Shown here: in pieces, positions 20,915-30,191 of the stretch
How the letters are laid out: each line of letters begins with the position of its first letter
Numbering within the stretch: the first letter of the stretch is position 1
Assembly: GCF_021272205.1 (NCBI RefSeq)
Contig: NZ_JAJSDX010000003.1
Span: forward strand, 1 to 64,000
Direction: 5' to 3'
Length of the DNA: 64,000 nt
Origin: Pantoea sp. Mb-10
Lineage (GTDB): Bacteria; Pseudomonadota; Gammaproteobacteria; Enterobacterales; Enterobacteriaceae
The notes under the pieces: model-generated
The model's database searches: none
What the model saw: the letters and a program-made list of their open reading frames with translations, nothing else
Told to the model about the DNA's origin: nothing
Position numbers and translations under genes: made by a program

Positions 20915-21161
20915 TCTTTGCTCCTTGAAAGATTAAAAGAGTCGGGCCTGTAGGGCTCCCGGCCATATCCATCATATAACGCTGAACAATGCCTATGACA
21001 AATACACCATTGTGTTTCGCCATGCCAATACATTCTGCTGATAGTTAGTTTAGCCGAAATACACTACATCAACCGGACTTTGTCGTTACCTGGTGTGCAT
21101 TGCGTTAAAAAGCGCCAGTACCGGAGGTGCTGACGCCTGATCGCTACTTAGTTTTAATTCT

Positions 21162-23789
21162 TTACAACCGATGACTTACCCATGCTGATACGCCTGCCAG
21201 CGCCTGCGCGAGCGCGTGCGCATCGGTGCCGCCAGCCTGGGCCATATCAGGACGACCACCGCCCTTCCCGCCTACTTGAGCCGCTAATTCACCCACCAGT
21301 TCGCCCGCCTTAACGCGGTCGGTGAGATCCTTCGTTACGCCTGCAATCAACGACACTTTGCCATCCACGACGGTGGCCAGAACAATGATTGCCGATCCCA
21401 ACTGATTTTTAAGATCGTCAACCATGGTACGCAGCATCTTCGGCTCAACGTTACGCAATTCGCTGACCAGTAACTTCGCGCCTTTGATGTCTACAGCACT
21501 GTTGCTCAGTGAAGCGCTCTCCTGTGCCGCCTGCTGATCGCGTAACTGCTGCACCTCTTTCTCAAGCGAGCGCACCGTATCGACCAGTCCGCGCACCTTT
21601 TCGTTGAGGTTACTGCTGTTGGCTTTAACCACCTGGGCAATCTCATGCAGCTGGTCGCTCTGGGCGTGCAATTGCGCCAGCGCGGCTTCACCGGTTAATG
21701 CTTCAATACGACGAATACCGGCCGCAGTGCCGGATTCTGATTGAATACGGAACAGGCCAATATCGCCGGTACGCGCGGCATGGGTACCGCCACAAAGTTC
21801 AACGGAAAACTCGCCCATGCTCACCACGCGCACGCGCTGGTCATATTTTTCACCGAACAGCGCCGTTGCGCCGCGCGCTTTGGCTTCTTCCAAATCCATC
21901 TCGTCGGTTTGGATGAGCAAATTGCGGCGAATCTGCGCATTGACGATATCTTCCACCGCACGAAGCTGCTGAGGCTTCACGGCTTCCGTATGTGAAAAGT
22001 CGAAGCGCAGATATTTATCGTTGTTCAATGAGCCTTTCTGTCCAACGTGATCGCCCAGCACCTCACGCAACGCCGAGTGCATCAGGTGCGTGGCGGAGTG
22101 GTTGAGAATAATGCGCGCGCGGCGTTCTTCATCAACCTGCGCGTGCAAGCGATCGCCCACACGCAATTCACCCTGCGCTAGCTTACCGATATGGCCAAAG
22201 GCTTTGCCATACTTTTGCGTATCCTGAACGTTAAATTCAGCATTCTTCCCTTTCAGCGTACCGGTATCGCCCACTTGACCACCGGATTCGCCGTAGAACG
22301 GCGTTTCGTCAAGAATCACAACCGCTTCCTGACCGGCGCTGATGTGTTCGACTTGCTGTCCTTCAACAAACAGCGCCTGAACGGTACCGTCCAGCTGCAG
22401 GTGGTCATAGCCTTTAAAACGCGTCACCGCGTCAATGCGGATAACGTTGTTGTAATCAGTGCCGAAGCCGCTGGCCTCGCGGGCGCGCTGACGCTGCTGC
22501 TCCATCGCCACTTCGAAGCCTGCTTCATCGATTTTCAGATTACGTTCACGGCAGACATCCGCTGTGAGATCGGCTGGGAAGCCAAACGTGTCATACAGGC
22601 GGAAGACAGTTTCGCCGTCCAGCGTATCGCCGCTGAGTTTGGCCAACTCGTCATCAAGCAGCGCCAAGCCGCGCTCCAGCGTTTTAGCAAACTGCTCTTC
22701 TTCGTTTTTCAGCGCGTTCTCCACGTGCTGCTGCTGACGCTTGAGGTCTTCCCCTGCCGCGCCCATAACGTCAATCAGTGGCGCCACCAGCTTATAGAAG
22801 AACGCCTCTTTCGCGCCCAGCATGTTTCCATGACGTACCGCACGACGAATAATACGGCGCAGAACGTAGCCGCGATTTTCGTTAGACGGGATCACGCCAT
22901 CCGCAATCAGGAAGGCACACGAGCGAATATGATCGGCAATAACGCGCAGAGATTTGTTGTTGAGGTCAGTTGCGCCCGTAACGTCAGCCACCGCTTTGAT
23001 CAGCTTGGCAAACAGATCGATTTCATAATTGGAATTAACGTGCTGTAACACCGCCGCAATGCGCTCAAGGCCCATGCCGGTGTCCACCGACGGCTTCGGC
23101 AGCGGCTGCATGGTGCCATCCGCCTGGCGATTGAACTGCATGAACACGATGTTCCAGATCTCGATATAGCGATCGCCATCCTCTTCTGGGCTGCCCGGCG
23201 GGCCTCCCCAGATATGATCGCCATGATCGTAGAAAATTTCAGTGCACGGGCCGCAGGGACCCGTGTCGCCCATTTGCCAGAAGTTATCGGAGGCGTAAGC
23301 GCTGCCTTTGTTGTCACCGATACGAATGATGCGCTCGCGCGGTACGCCAATTTCGTCGGCCCAGATGTCGAACGCTTCGTCATCGGTTTCGTATACGGTT
23401 ACCCAAAGGCGCTCTTTGGGCAGTTTAAACCACTGCTCACCGGTCAGGAGCTCCCAGGCGTAAGCAATCGCTTCTTTTTTGAAGTAGTCGCCAAAGCTAA
23501 AATTGCCCAGCATTTCAAAGAAGGTGTGGTGACGCGCCGTGTAACCCACGTTTTCGAGATCGTTATGTTTACCGCCCGCGCGTACGCAACGCTGTGAAGT
23601 GGTAGCACGGGAGTAATCACGCTTATCCTGGCCAAGGAAAACGTCTTTAAACTGCACCATGCCGGCATTGGTGAACAGTAAGGTCGGGTCGTTATTCGGT
23701 ACGAGGGAGCTGCTGGCTACAACCTGATGTCCCTTGCTATGAAAAAAGTCGAGAAACGCTTGACGGATCTCAGCAGTGCTCTTGCTCAT
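21162..23789 (-). CDS. alaS: Alanyl-tRNA synthetase
   Basis: Class II synthetase that charges tRNA-Ala, recognising the G3-U70 pair, and edits mischarged Ser and Gly. The protein has 875 residues (E. coli 876). The aminoacylation domain has [17 protein letters not shown]. The editing domain has zinc ligands in [11 protein letters not shown] and [13 protein letters not shown]. The C-Ala domain at the end has [15 protein letters not shown]. An in-frame opposite-strand open frame of 285 codons is only a shadow. Confidence 0.98.
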   Translation of the reverse strand: MSKSTAEIRQAFLDFFHSKGHQVVASSSLVPNNDPTLLFTNAGMVQFKDVFLGQDKRDYSRATTSQRCVRAGGKHNDLENVGYTARHHTFFEMLGNFSFGDYFKKEAIAYAWELLTGEQWFKLPKERLWVTVYETDDEAFDIWADEIGVPRERIIRIGDNKGSAYASDNFWQMGDTGPCGPCTEIFYDHGDHIWGGPPGSPEEDGDRYIEIWNIVFMQFNRQADGTMQPLPKPSVDTGMGLERIAAVLQHVNSNYEIDLFAKLIKAVADVTGATDLNNKSLRVIADHIRSCAFLIADGVIPSNENRGYVLRRIIRRAVRHGNMLGAKEAFFYKLVAPLIDVMGAAGEDLKRQQQHVENALKNEEEQFAKTLERGLALLDDELAKLSGDTLDGETVFRLYDTFGFPADLTADVCRERNLKIDEAGFEVAMEQQRQRAREASGFGTDYNNVIRIDAVTRFKGYDHLQLDGTVQALFVEGQQVEHISAGQEAVVILDETPFYGESGGQVGDTGTLKGKNAEFNVQDTQKYGKAFGHIGKLAQGELRVGDRLHAQVDEERRARIILNHSATHLMHSALREVLGDHVGQKGSLNNDKYLRFDFSHTEAVKPQQLRAVEDIVNAQIRRNLLIQTDEMDLEEAKARGATALFGEKYDQRVRVVSMGEFSVELCGGTHAARTGDIGLFRIQSESGTAAGIRRIEALTGEAALAQLHAQSDQLHEIAQVVKANSSNLNEKVRGLVDTVRSLEKEVQQLRDQQAAQESASLSNSAVDIKGAKLLVSELRNVEPKMLRTMVDDLKNQLGSAIIVLATVVDGKVSLIAGVTKDLTDRVKAGELVGELAAQVGGKGGGRPDMAQAGGTDAHALAQALAGVSAWVSHRL

Positions 23790-23924
23790 AAAATTCCTGG
23801 AATCACGCTAACGAACGTTCCCTTTCGCAGGCCAACCGTATCCTCACGGCCCACCGCTGAGTAAGGAACAAAAAGTGGGAATAAGATAAATTTTCTTCCG
23901 TGCGAAGTAAAATCCCATCGCCTT

Positions 23925-24437
23925 TCAGTCATCAATATTTCTGAAAATGGCTTGGATATCCTCCATCATGAAGCCTTTCGACAGCAAAAATCGTTGTATT
24001 TTACTTTTCTCGGCCCACGTTTGCGGCAAGGGCTCGCCAAACTTTCGCTTCGCCAGTTCCGCTGCGCGCTGGCTCCAGTCCACATCGGTCTCGCTTATTG
24101 CTTGATGAATCGCGTCACGGTCGATGCCTTTCTGCTTTAGCTCCATCCGCACACGCTGCGGACCGTATCCTTTGCGCGCACGACTTTGAATAAAGCGTTC
24201 GGTAAAACGCTCATCGTTGAGCCAGCCGTTTTCCTGACACCAGTCGAGCACTTTTTCCAGTAATACGTCGGGTATCGGCTCGTTATCCTGTTGCTTTAGC
24301 CACGCTGCGCGTTGCGAAGATAACTGAAGCTTGCGCTTTAGCTCATCGCGACTGTGATCGCGCTGGGCCAATATACGCATCGCGCGGTCAAGCAAACGGG
24401 AAAAAGTGGGTGGCGAAGCCGGAGAAGATGATGTCAT
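23925..24437 (-). CDS. recX: RecA regulator RecX
   Basis: Binds RecA filaments and limits their extension and activity. The protein has 170 residues (E. coli 166), all alpha-helical, with the RecX signatures RDHSRDELKRKL, RKGYGPQRVRMELKQKGI and KIQRFLLSKGFMMEDI. The frame is open 61 codons further upstream, through the recA terminator, but MTSSSPASPPTFSRLLDRA fits the family. It lies 106 bp after recA. Expression is expected mainly from read-through of the recA terminator. Confidence 0.94.
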   Translation of the reverse strand: MTSSSPASPPTFSRLLDRAMRILAQRDHSRDELKRKLQLSSQRAAWLKQQDNEPIPDVLLEKVLDWCQENGWLNDERFTERFIQSRARKGYGPQRVRMELKQKGIDRDAIHQAISETDVDWSQRAAELAKRKFGEPLPQTWAEKSKIQRFLLSKGFMMEDIQAIFRNIDD

Positions 24438-24510
24438 GGGACTTACCTTGTTCTGACGAATACGCAGGGTAAAGCAAGAGAAGGCGGAGGAAAAGCGGGT
24501 GTGGGGAATG

Positions 24511-24537
24511 CGAAAACGGGAGCATCGCTGCTCCCGT
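24511..24537 (-). terminator. recA-recX intergenic terminator
   Basis: The stem ACGGGAGC/GCTCCCGT is followed on the minus strand by TTTTCG. The short U tract fits partial termination, which in E. coli keeps RecX at a small fraction of RecA. Confidence 0.75.
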
Positions 24538-24543
24538 GGATAA

Positions 24544-25623
<1,080 letters not shown>

Positions 25624-25675
25624 TCATGCTGGGTAAACCGACATCGAAATATGCCAGCTCGTTCTGTTGCGGATA

Positions 25676-25703
25676 ATTATACTGTATGACCATACAGTAT
25701 CAA
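25676..25703 (-). promoter_or_regulatory. recA promoter with LexA (SOS) box
   Basis: On the minus strand -35 TTGATA (25698-25703), a 16-bp spacer and -10 TATAAT (25676-25681). The palindrome CTGTATGACCATACAG fills the spacer, and TACTGTATG-N2-CATACAGTA spans 25680-25699. It is the near-consensus LexA operator of recA, placed to occlude both hexamers. Confidence 0.95.
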
Positions 25704-25705
25704 GT

Positions 25706-26200
25706 TTAATTTATCAGAAATTCATCAAGCAGCGTTTGGAGTGCAAACGCCACGGACTGACGACGTACCGCCTCGCGATCGCCCGTAAAAACGCGCCGCT
25801 GGGTTAGCATTTCTCCGTCAGGACCTGCAATGGCAAACCAGACTGTGCCCACCGGCTTCTCTGCGGTTCCGCCCTCTGGCCCCGCAATGCCGCTTACCGC
25901 AATACCGTACTCTGCCGCCGCCGTTCGACAGGCGCCGGCGGCCATTTCGCGCACGGTTTCTTCACTTACCGCACCATGGCGCGCCAGCGTGTCCGCCTGC
26001 ACGCCCACCATTTGCTGTTTGGCCTGGTTGCTGTAGGTCACGAAGCCTTGTGCAAACCAGGCGGAACTGCCGTTGATGTCCGTAAAAACTTTGGCTATCC
26101 AGCCGCCGGTGCAAGATTCAGCTGCCGTTACGGTAGCCCGACGCTGTACTAACTGTTCGCCAACGCGGCGGCTCAACTGCTGGAGCTTCATGTCGTCCAT
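25706..26200 (-). CDS. pncC: Nicotinamide-nucleotide amidase PncC (YgaD)
   Basis: CinA C-terminal domain enzyme that deamidates NMN to nicotinic acid mononucleotide in the pyridine nucleotide salvage cycle. The protein has 164 residues (E. coli 165). Conserved blocks are TAAESCTGGW, FVTYSNQAK, GIAGPEGG and KPVGTVWFA. The start at 26200, with GGAGAAAG upstream, gives MDDMKLQQLS; a further in-frame ATG 17 codons upstream was rejected. It is located directly upstream of recA, as in E. coli. Confidence 0.95.
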   Translation of the reverse strand: MDDMKLQQLSRRVGEQLVQRRATVTAAESCTGGWIAKVFTDINGSSAWFAQGFVTYSNQAKQQMVGVQADTLARHGAVSEETVREMAAGACRTAAAEYGIAVSGIAGPEGGTAEKPVGTVWFAIAGPDGEMLTQRRVFTGDREAVRRQSVAFALQTLLDEFLIN

Positions 26201-26298
26201 GGCTTTCTCCAAGTGGTGGCATTTAAGGTAAGCAATAGATAGTGGGGACACGCAGGCTTTTCAAGCGCAACGACCGCTTTTGCGACCACCGTGCCACA

Positions 26299-27078
26299 TT
26301 ATTTGGGCTGTTTTACCGCAATCATAAACAGACGCGGGAAGGCCAATAATGCTTGTCCATTCGCACGCGGCGGGTATGCGGGCAACAAAGCCTGATGATA
26401 GTCGTGCAAAAACGCCGTCTGCTCAGTGTCATTCAGCGCAGCAAGATAAGGGCGTAATCCCGTTGCCTTCAGCCAGGTGATGATCGCCTGTGCATCCGCC
26501 ATGGGATGGTAATAAGTGGTACGCCAGATATCCACATCGCACCCCGCCTGGCTAAGAAGATCAACGTACTGCTCCGCCGTTAGCAAGTGCTTGCGCTCCG
26601 CACTCTGCGGCGCGATTCGGTCGCGCCAACGCTCGCTGGCCGCCACCTCGCGCATCAGCCGATGCGAGGCTTCCTGCAAGTTGTCAGGCATCTGCACCGC
26701 CAGCACGCCATCGCGATCGAGCTGCTCAACCAGATGGGGCAGCAGCGTCTCGTGATCCGGTATCCACTGCAGAGACGCATTGGCATAAATAACCTTTTGC
26801 GGCTGTTGTGCCTGCCACTCCCGGATATCTGCCAGCTGGAATGTACAGTCAGGTAATCGCGCGCGCGCCTGGGCAAGCATGTTCGCTGAGCTATCGATGC
26901 CGATGACATGCGCAGCAGGCCATTTTTCCGTGAGCAACTCGGTACTGTTACCCGGTCCGCAGCCTAAATCAGTCACGCGAAGTGCGTGAGGGAGGGGAAT
27001 GCGATCCAGCAGCTCTCGGGCAGGGCGCGTACGTTCCGCTTCAAATTGACGATAAAGAGTGGGGTTCCAGTCTTGCAT
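26299..27078 (-). CDS. tam: Trans-aconitate 2-methyltransferase Tam
   Basis: AdoMet-dependent enzyme that methyl-esterifies trans-aconitate, a spontaneous by-product that inhibits aconitase. The protein has 259 residues. The class I methyltransferase motif is [15 protein letters not shown], followed by [10 protein letters not shown]. The Tam-specific [18 protein letters not shown] and [13 protein letters not shown] are present. ATG at 27078 has AGGAG with 7-base spacing, better than ATG at 27084. In E. coli tam is elsewhere; here it sits between pncC and yjdM. Confidence 0.93.
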   Translation of the reverse strand: MQDWNPTLYRQFEAERTRPARELLDRIPLPHALRVTDLGCGPGNSTELLTEKWPAAHVIGIDSSANMLAQARARLPDCTFQLADIREWQAQQPQKVIYANASLQWIPDHETLLPHLVEQLDRDGVLAVQMPDNLQEASHRLMREVAASERWRDRIAPQSAERKHLLTAEQYVDLLSQAGCDVDIWRTTYYHPMADAQAIITWLKATGLRPYLAALNDTEQTAFLHDYHQALLPAYPPRANGQALLAFPRLFMIAVKQPK

Positions 27079-27197
27079 GCGCATGCTCCTGTGTGAGGGA
27101 AGCATCTTACATTACGCCGATTTCTGAACTGTGCCGAAAAGAAAAGCGCGAGAAGACACTTTTTGCGACAGGACGCTTTACTGAAAGAAAGGGCATA

Positions 27198-27216
27198 GGA
27201 CGGCGCAACGCCGTCC
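27198..27216 (-). terminator. Possible yjdM terminator hairpin
   Basis: A perfect 8-bp stem GGACGGCG/CGCCGTCC lies 5 bp past the yjdM stop. There is no immediate U run, so this is a weak call. Confidence 0.4.
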
Positions 27217-27221
27217 AGATA

Positions 27222-27557
27222 TTAGCTCTTTTTAACGAACGCGGATTTGAGTTTCATCGGGCCAAAGCCGTCAATTTTACAGTCAATATCGTGGTCGCCC
27301 TCGACTAATCGAATACCTTTTACTTTGGTGCCGATTTTCAAGGTGGAGGAGCTGCCTTTGACTTTCAGATCTTTGACCACGGTCACATCATCCCCGTCTG
27401 CCAACAGATTGCCGTTAGCATCACGCACCACCAGCCCCTCCTCCACAGTATCTGAAGCCGCAGACCAAATATGGCCGCATGAGGGACAGTTAAGGTTTTC
27501 ACCGTCTTGCCAGGTGTAATCCGCCTGGCAAACCGGACAGGCTGGTAATGGGGTCAT
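27222..27557 (-). CDS. yjdM: Zinc-ribbon protein YjdM (PhnA family)
   Basis: Small cytoplasmic protein of 111 residues. The N-terminal zinc ribbon has CPVCQ and CPSCGHIW cysteine pairs (C7, C10, C24, C27). The C-terminal PhnA domain is rich in beta strands and begins [26 protein letters not shown]. The family was once linked to phosphonate use, but its function is not settled. It stands alone on the minus strand here, between tam and mltB. Confidence 0.92.
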   Translation of the reverse strand: MTPLPACPVCQADYTWQDGENLNCPSCGHIWSAASDTVEEGLVVRDANGNLLADGDDVTVVKDLKVKGSSSTLKIGTKVKGIRLVEGDHDIDCKIDGFGPMKLKSAFVKKS

Positions 27558-27641
27558 AAATCATCCTTAGAAATCGTGTAAAGCCGTAACGGCACCGCAA
27601 AAGGGCGCCATCTTATACCCTCACACTTTATAAGGACAGCG

Positions 27642-28727
27642 CTAAAGCAGATTGCCCTGCCGCGCTTTCGCGACGGCTTCACCCAGCTGCCATACAGCCA
27701 TGGCATAGTGCGTACTGTGGTTGTAACGGGTGATGACATAGAAGTTAGGTAAGCCATACCAGTATTGATAGCTGGTGCCTAAATCGAGACGCAGCAAGCT
27801 GGCCTGATCGTTACCGTCTAACGGACCTTGCGGCGTTAACCCGTTTGCCATCAAGGTTGCCACCGGATAGCGCGTTTTGAAGCCGTTTTCCAGCGCAGGT
27901 GCCTGTCCACTTGCAGGCACGGCTACCGTTTCTCCGGCGCGCCAGCCGTGCGCTTTGAAGTAGTGAGCTACGCTGCCAATTGCATCAACGGGATCCCACA
28001 AATTGATGTGTCCATCGCCGTTGAAGTCCACCGCAAATTCTTTGTACGACGAAGGCATAAACTGACCGTATCCCATTGCACCGGCAAACGACCCGCGCAG
28101 ATCGAGCGGATCATCCTGCTCGGTACGCGCCATAAGCAGGAAGGTTTCCAGTTCGCTGCTGAAGTAATCTGCACGACGTGGATAGCTGAAAGAGAGCGTC
28201 GCCAGCGCGTCCAGGAGCCGCGTTTTTCCCATCACTCGGCCCCAGCGCGTTTCAACGCCAATGATGCCGACGATGATTTCTGGCGGCACGCCATAAACCT
28301 GCTGCGCACGCTGCAGCGCATCCTGGTATTGATTCCAGAACGCTACGCCATTTTGCACATTATCCGGGGTAATAAATTTGTTTCGATAGCGGATCCAGGC
28401 ACCGTTTGGCCCCGCGGGCGGGGTATAGCTTGGGGCCTGCTGATCCATCAAACGCAACACGTAATCAAGACGCTTCGCCTGGCCAATCACTGCATGTAAC
28501 TGGTCGCGGTTGAAACCATGCTTAGCAACCATTTGATCGATAAAACGCTCAGCGGCAGGATTACCGGCAAAATCGCCAAACATCGGCTGGATTGCGTGAG
28601 AAGGCTCAAGCAAGAATCCCCCCTTTGGTGCAGGCACAACCGCGGCGGTTTGCGGATGGGAAGCGGGCTTACTGCTGCAGGCGGCAAGCAGAACAATGAG
28701 CGGAAGCAGTGCTGTCTTAAAGCGCAT
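27642..28727 (-). CDS. mltB: Membrane-bound lytic murein transglycosylase B
   Basis: Outer-membrane lipoprotein that cleaves glycan strands of peptidoglycan, leaving 1,6-anhydro ends. The protein has 361 residues (E. coli 361). The signal peptide ends in the lipobox LLAAC with C17 lipidated. The SLT family 3 catalytic glutamate is in IIGVETRWGRVMG. The conserved GAMGYGQFMPSSY and an EF-hand-like DFNGDGHINLWD calcium site are present. Everything beyond its start (28728 onward) belongs to the secretion island. Confidence 0.97.
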   Translation of the reverse strand: MRFKTALLPLIVLLAACSSKPASHPQTAAVVPAPKGGFLLEPSHAIQPMFGDFAGNPAAERFIDQMVAKHGFNRDQLHAVIGQAKRLDYVLRLMDQQAPSYTPPAGPNGAWIRYRNKFITPDNVQNGVAFWNQYQDALQRAQQVYGVPPEIIVGIIGVETRWGRVMGKTRLLDALATLSFSYPRRADYFSSELETFLLMARTEQDDPLDLRGSFAGAMGYGQFMPSSYKEFAVDFNGDGHINLWDPVDAIGSVAHYFKAHGWRAGETVAVPASGQAPALENGFKTRYPVATLMANGLTPQGPLDGNDQASLLRLDLGTSYQYWYGLPNFYVITRYNHSTHYAMAVWQLGEAVAKARQGNLL

Positions 28728-28961
28728 TCGTTATCCCTGGAAACGCGGAAGAAAAAGAGAGTGAATGATGATAGTCACTCACTCACGGGATAAACAGAGT
28801 AAAACGCAAAAATCCCCCCTATCGCCGTGCAGCCTGCCGGAATAACGGTTCCCCTTTCCCATGCGCCGCACGGGGAATCAAACGCATATTGATTGGGAGT
28901 TTGAGACCGTTCTTAAAGGGACGAGTAGCGCATGAAAGGATAATAGACTCAACGAGTTAAA

Positions 28962-28977
28962 TAGCATGTCTATGCTA
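28962..28977. promoter_or_regulatory. Inverted repeat upstream of small ORF
   Basis: TAGCAT-GTCT-ATGCTA is a perfect 6-bp inverted repeat, 33 bp before the small ORF at 29011. It could be an operator; TATGCT (28971-28976) could also act as a -10. This is a candidate only. Confidence 0.35.
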
Positions 28978-29010
28978 ATCAATTAAACAGACCACTAAGG
29001 ATATTTCAGC

Positions 29011-29100
29011 ATGAAAATCTCTTTCCTTAAGCAAGGCGCCAAGCGAAAAGCTGAAGATCACAAGATAAATTTTAACATTAAAAAAATGCCGCTGATTTAA
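29011..29100 (+). CDS. Small basic ORF, 29 residues (hypothetical)
   Basis: The ATG is preceded by AAGGA 9 bp upstream and opens a 29-residue frame beginning MKISFLKQGA and ending IKKMPLI. It is lysine-rich and basic, with no signal peptide or membrane segment. I recognise no family. It lies in a 470-bp AT-rich gap between mltB and the secretion genes, on the same strand as those genes. It could be a real small protein, a leader peptide for the downstream regulator, or chance. The ribosome-binding site is its main support. Confidence 0.4.
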   Translation: MKISFLKQGAKRKAEDHKINFNIKKMPLI

Positions 29101-29149
29101 GTTGTCTGAATAAAGTGTCGACATAGTTCGAATGAGCCCTACCGCCTTA

Positions 29150-29169
29150 TTGATTAATCATTTGATTAA
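29150..29169 (+). repeat. Direct repeat TTGATTAA pair upstream of regulator gene
   Basis: TTGATTAA occurs at 29150-29157 and again at 29162-29169, 12 bp apart, just before the ribosome-binding site of the winged-helix gene. A related AATCAATTAA lies near 28978. These could be binding sites for a regulator. Confidence 0.35.
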
Positions 29170-29195
29170 CGAGCAACCACCAGGGAGGATAACCG

Positions 29196-29660
29196 GTGCC
29201 AAGCACGGAAAAATGCGCGACATTAATGGCGTTAAAAAAGATTGACTACGAGCAGATATTCACCCTTGATTGTCAATTAAATACGCTATTCTTTCCAACG
29301 CTTTCATTACGTATTGCTCTCAATGAGACCCAAAAGCGGTTATTACTGTGCCTGCTTAATGGCATCAATATTAAACGTGAAATTATCGCGCTGGTTTGGC
29401 AGGAGAATCATCAGCGAATTAACGATAATAATTACCATCAGCTGGTGTTTCAAATGCGGGCGCTCTTTCAACGTAATGGATTGCCTGGCGAGCTGATTAT
29501 CACTATTCCCAATTACGGTCTTAAACTCAATGAGCAACTGCTTCACTCTCTGGTTGAATGTTCGGCAGAAAACGAGGCGTATGACGACGAAAAGGCATCC
29601 TCGACAAAACAGGGCGCATTACTCCCTCGCTTGTTAGCCTTTGCCCGCTCGATCTTTTAG
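29196..29660 (+). CDS. ToxR/CadC-like winged-helix protein without membrane segment, GTG start
   Basis: The protein has 154 residues. The part from about 25 to 112 has the layout of an OmpR/ToxR-type winged helix: strand region FPTLSLRIALNETQKRLLLCLL, a helix pair EIIALVWQEN, the NDNNYHQLVFQMRALF recognition helix and the wing ELIITIPNYGLKL. Unlike ToxR or CadC, it has no transmembrane helix or periplasmic domain, and unlike OmpR, no receiver domain. The GTG start has GGGAGG 7 bp upstream. It lies 32 bp before gspC on the same strand, so it is probably the first gene or regulator of the secretion operon. The sequence is more AT-rich than its neighbours. Target genes are unknown. Confidence 0.7.
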   Translation: MPSTEKCATLMALKKIDYEQIFTLDCQLNTLFFPTLSLRIALNETQKRLLLCLLNGINIKREIIALVWQENHQRINDNNYHQLVFQMRALFQRNGLPGELIITIPNYGLKLNEQLLHSLVECSAENEAYDDEKASSTKQGALLPRLLAFARSIF

Positions 29661-29692
29661 CGTTACATCCTTCACCGGTTAACGTAACGATC

Positions 29693-30172
29693 ATGTTCAA
29701 GCAGCGGATTGAGAAACATAAAATAGGCTTAACGTACTGCGCAGCGGCAGGCGCTGTGGGCGCATTGCTGCTCTTTTGGACCGTGGCCGTGGTCTCTCAA
29801 GAACGGTTATCCGCCCACGAGCAGGCATTGCTGCCTGCCCCTCTTGCCGCCCGCAAATCGGTCGACAAGGTGCTGATCCCTTTATTCCAGGAAAACGGTC
29901 GTCGTTCGCCTTTTAATTTAGCCGACATGTCGCCTGACGATATTCGATTAAAAGCCGCGCCAGTAACGCGTCTACCCGTAACGGCGACCGGCATTGTATA
30001 CAGTTCAAAAGCCGATCGTTCTTTAGCGATCCTGTTATCAGGCGGCACACAGCACACGCTCAAAACCGGCGAAAAACTCCCCGGCACTGAAGCGCTTATC
30101 GCCCATATTTATCCTGAGCACATCATTATTCAGCACAAGGATAACTATGAATCGCTTCATTTAACATTTTGA
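29693..30172 (+). CDS. gspC: Type II secretion protein GspC, short form without PDZ domain
   Basis: Inner-membrane protein that links the platform to the secretin in the periplasm. The protein has 159 residues, against about 270 for typical GspC. A short cytoplasmic N terminus is followed by a membrane helix (about 14-36), a linker, and the periplasmic homology region (about 60-157) with the VTATGIVYSSKADRSLAIL block. The chain ends right after this region at SLHLTF. The usual C-terminal PDZ or coiled-coil domain is absent, and no frameshifted remnant follows before gspD at 30192. No strong ribosome-binding site is seen. Confidence 0.85.
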   Translation: MFKQRIEKHKIGLTYCAAAGAVGALLLFWTVAVVSQERLSAHEQALLPAPLAARKSVDKVLIPLFQENGRRSPFNLADMSPDDIRLKAAPVTRLPVTATGIVYSSKADRSLAILLSGGTQHTLKTGEKLPGTEALIAHIYPEHIIIQHKDNYESLHLTF

Positions 30173-30191
30173 TAGCAGGTCAATAAGAACA

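Noticed and set aside
22191-23048. 285-codon plus-strand open frame opposite alaS
   Set aside because: Lies wholly inside the highly conserved alaS gene; low-complexity composition, no recognisable domain, no ribosome-binding site.
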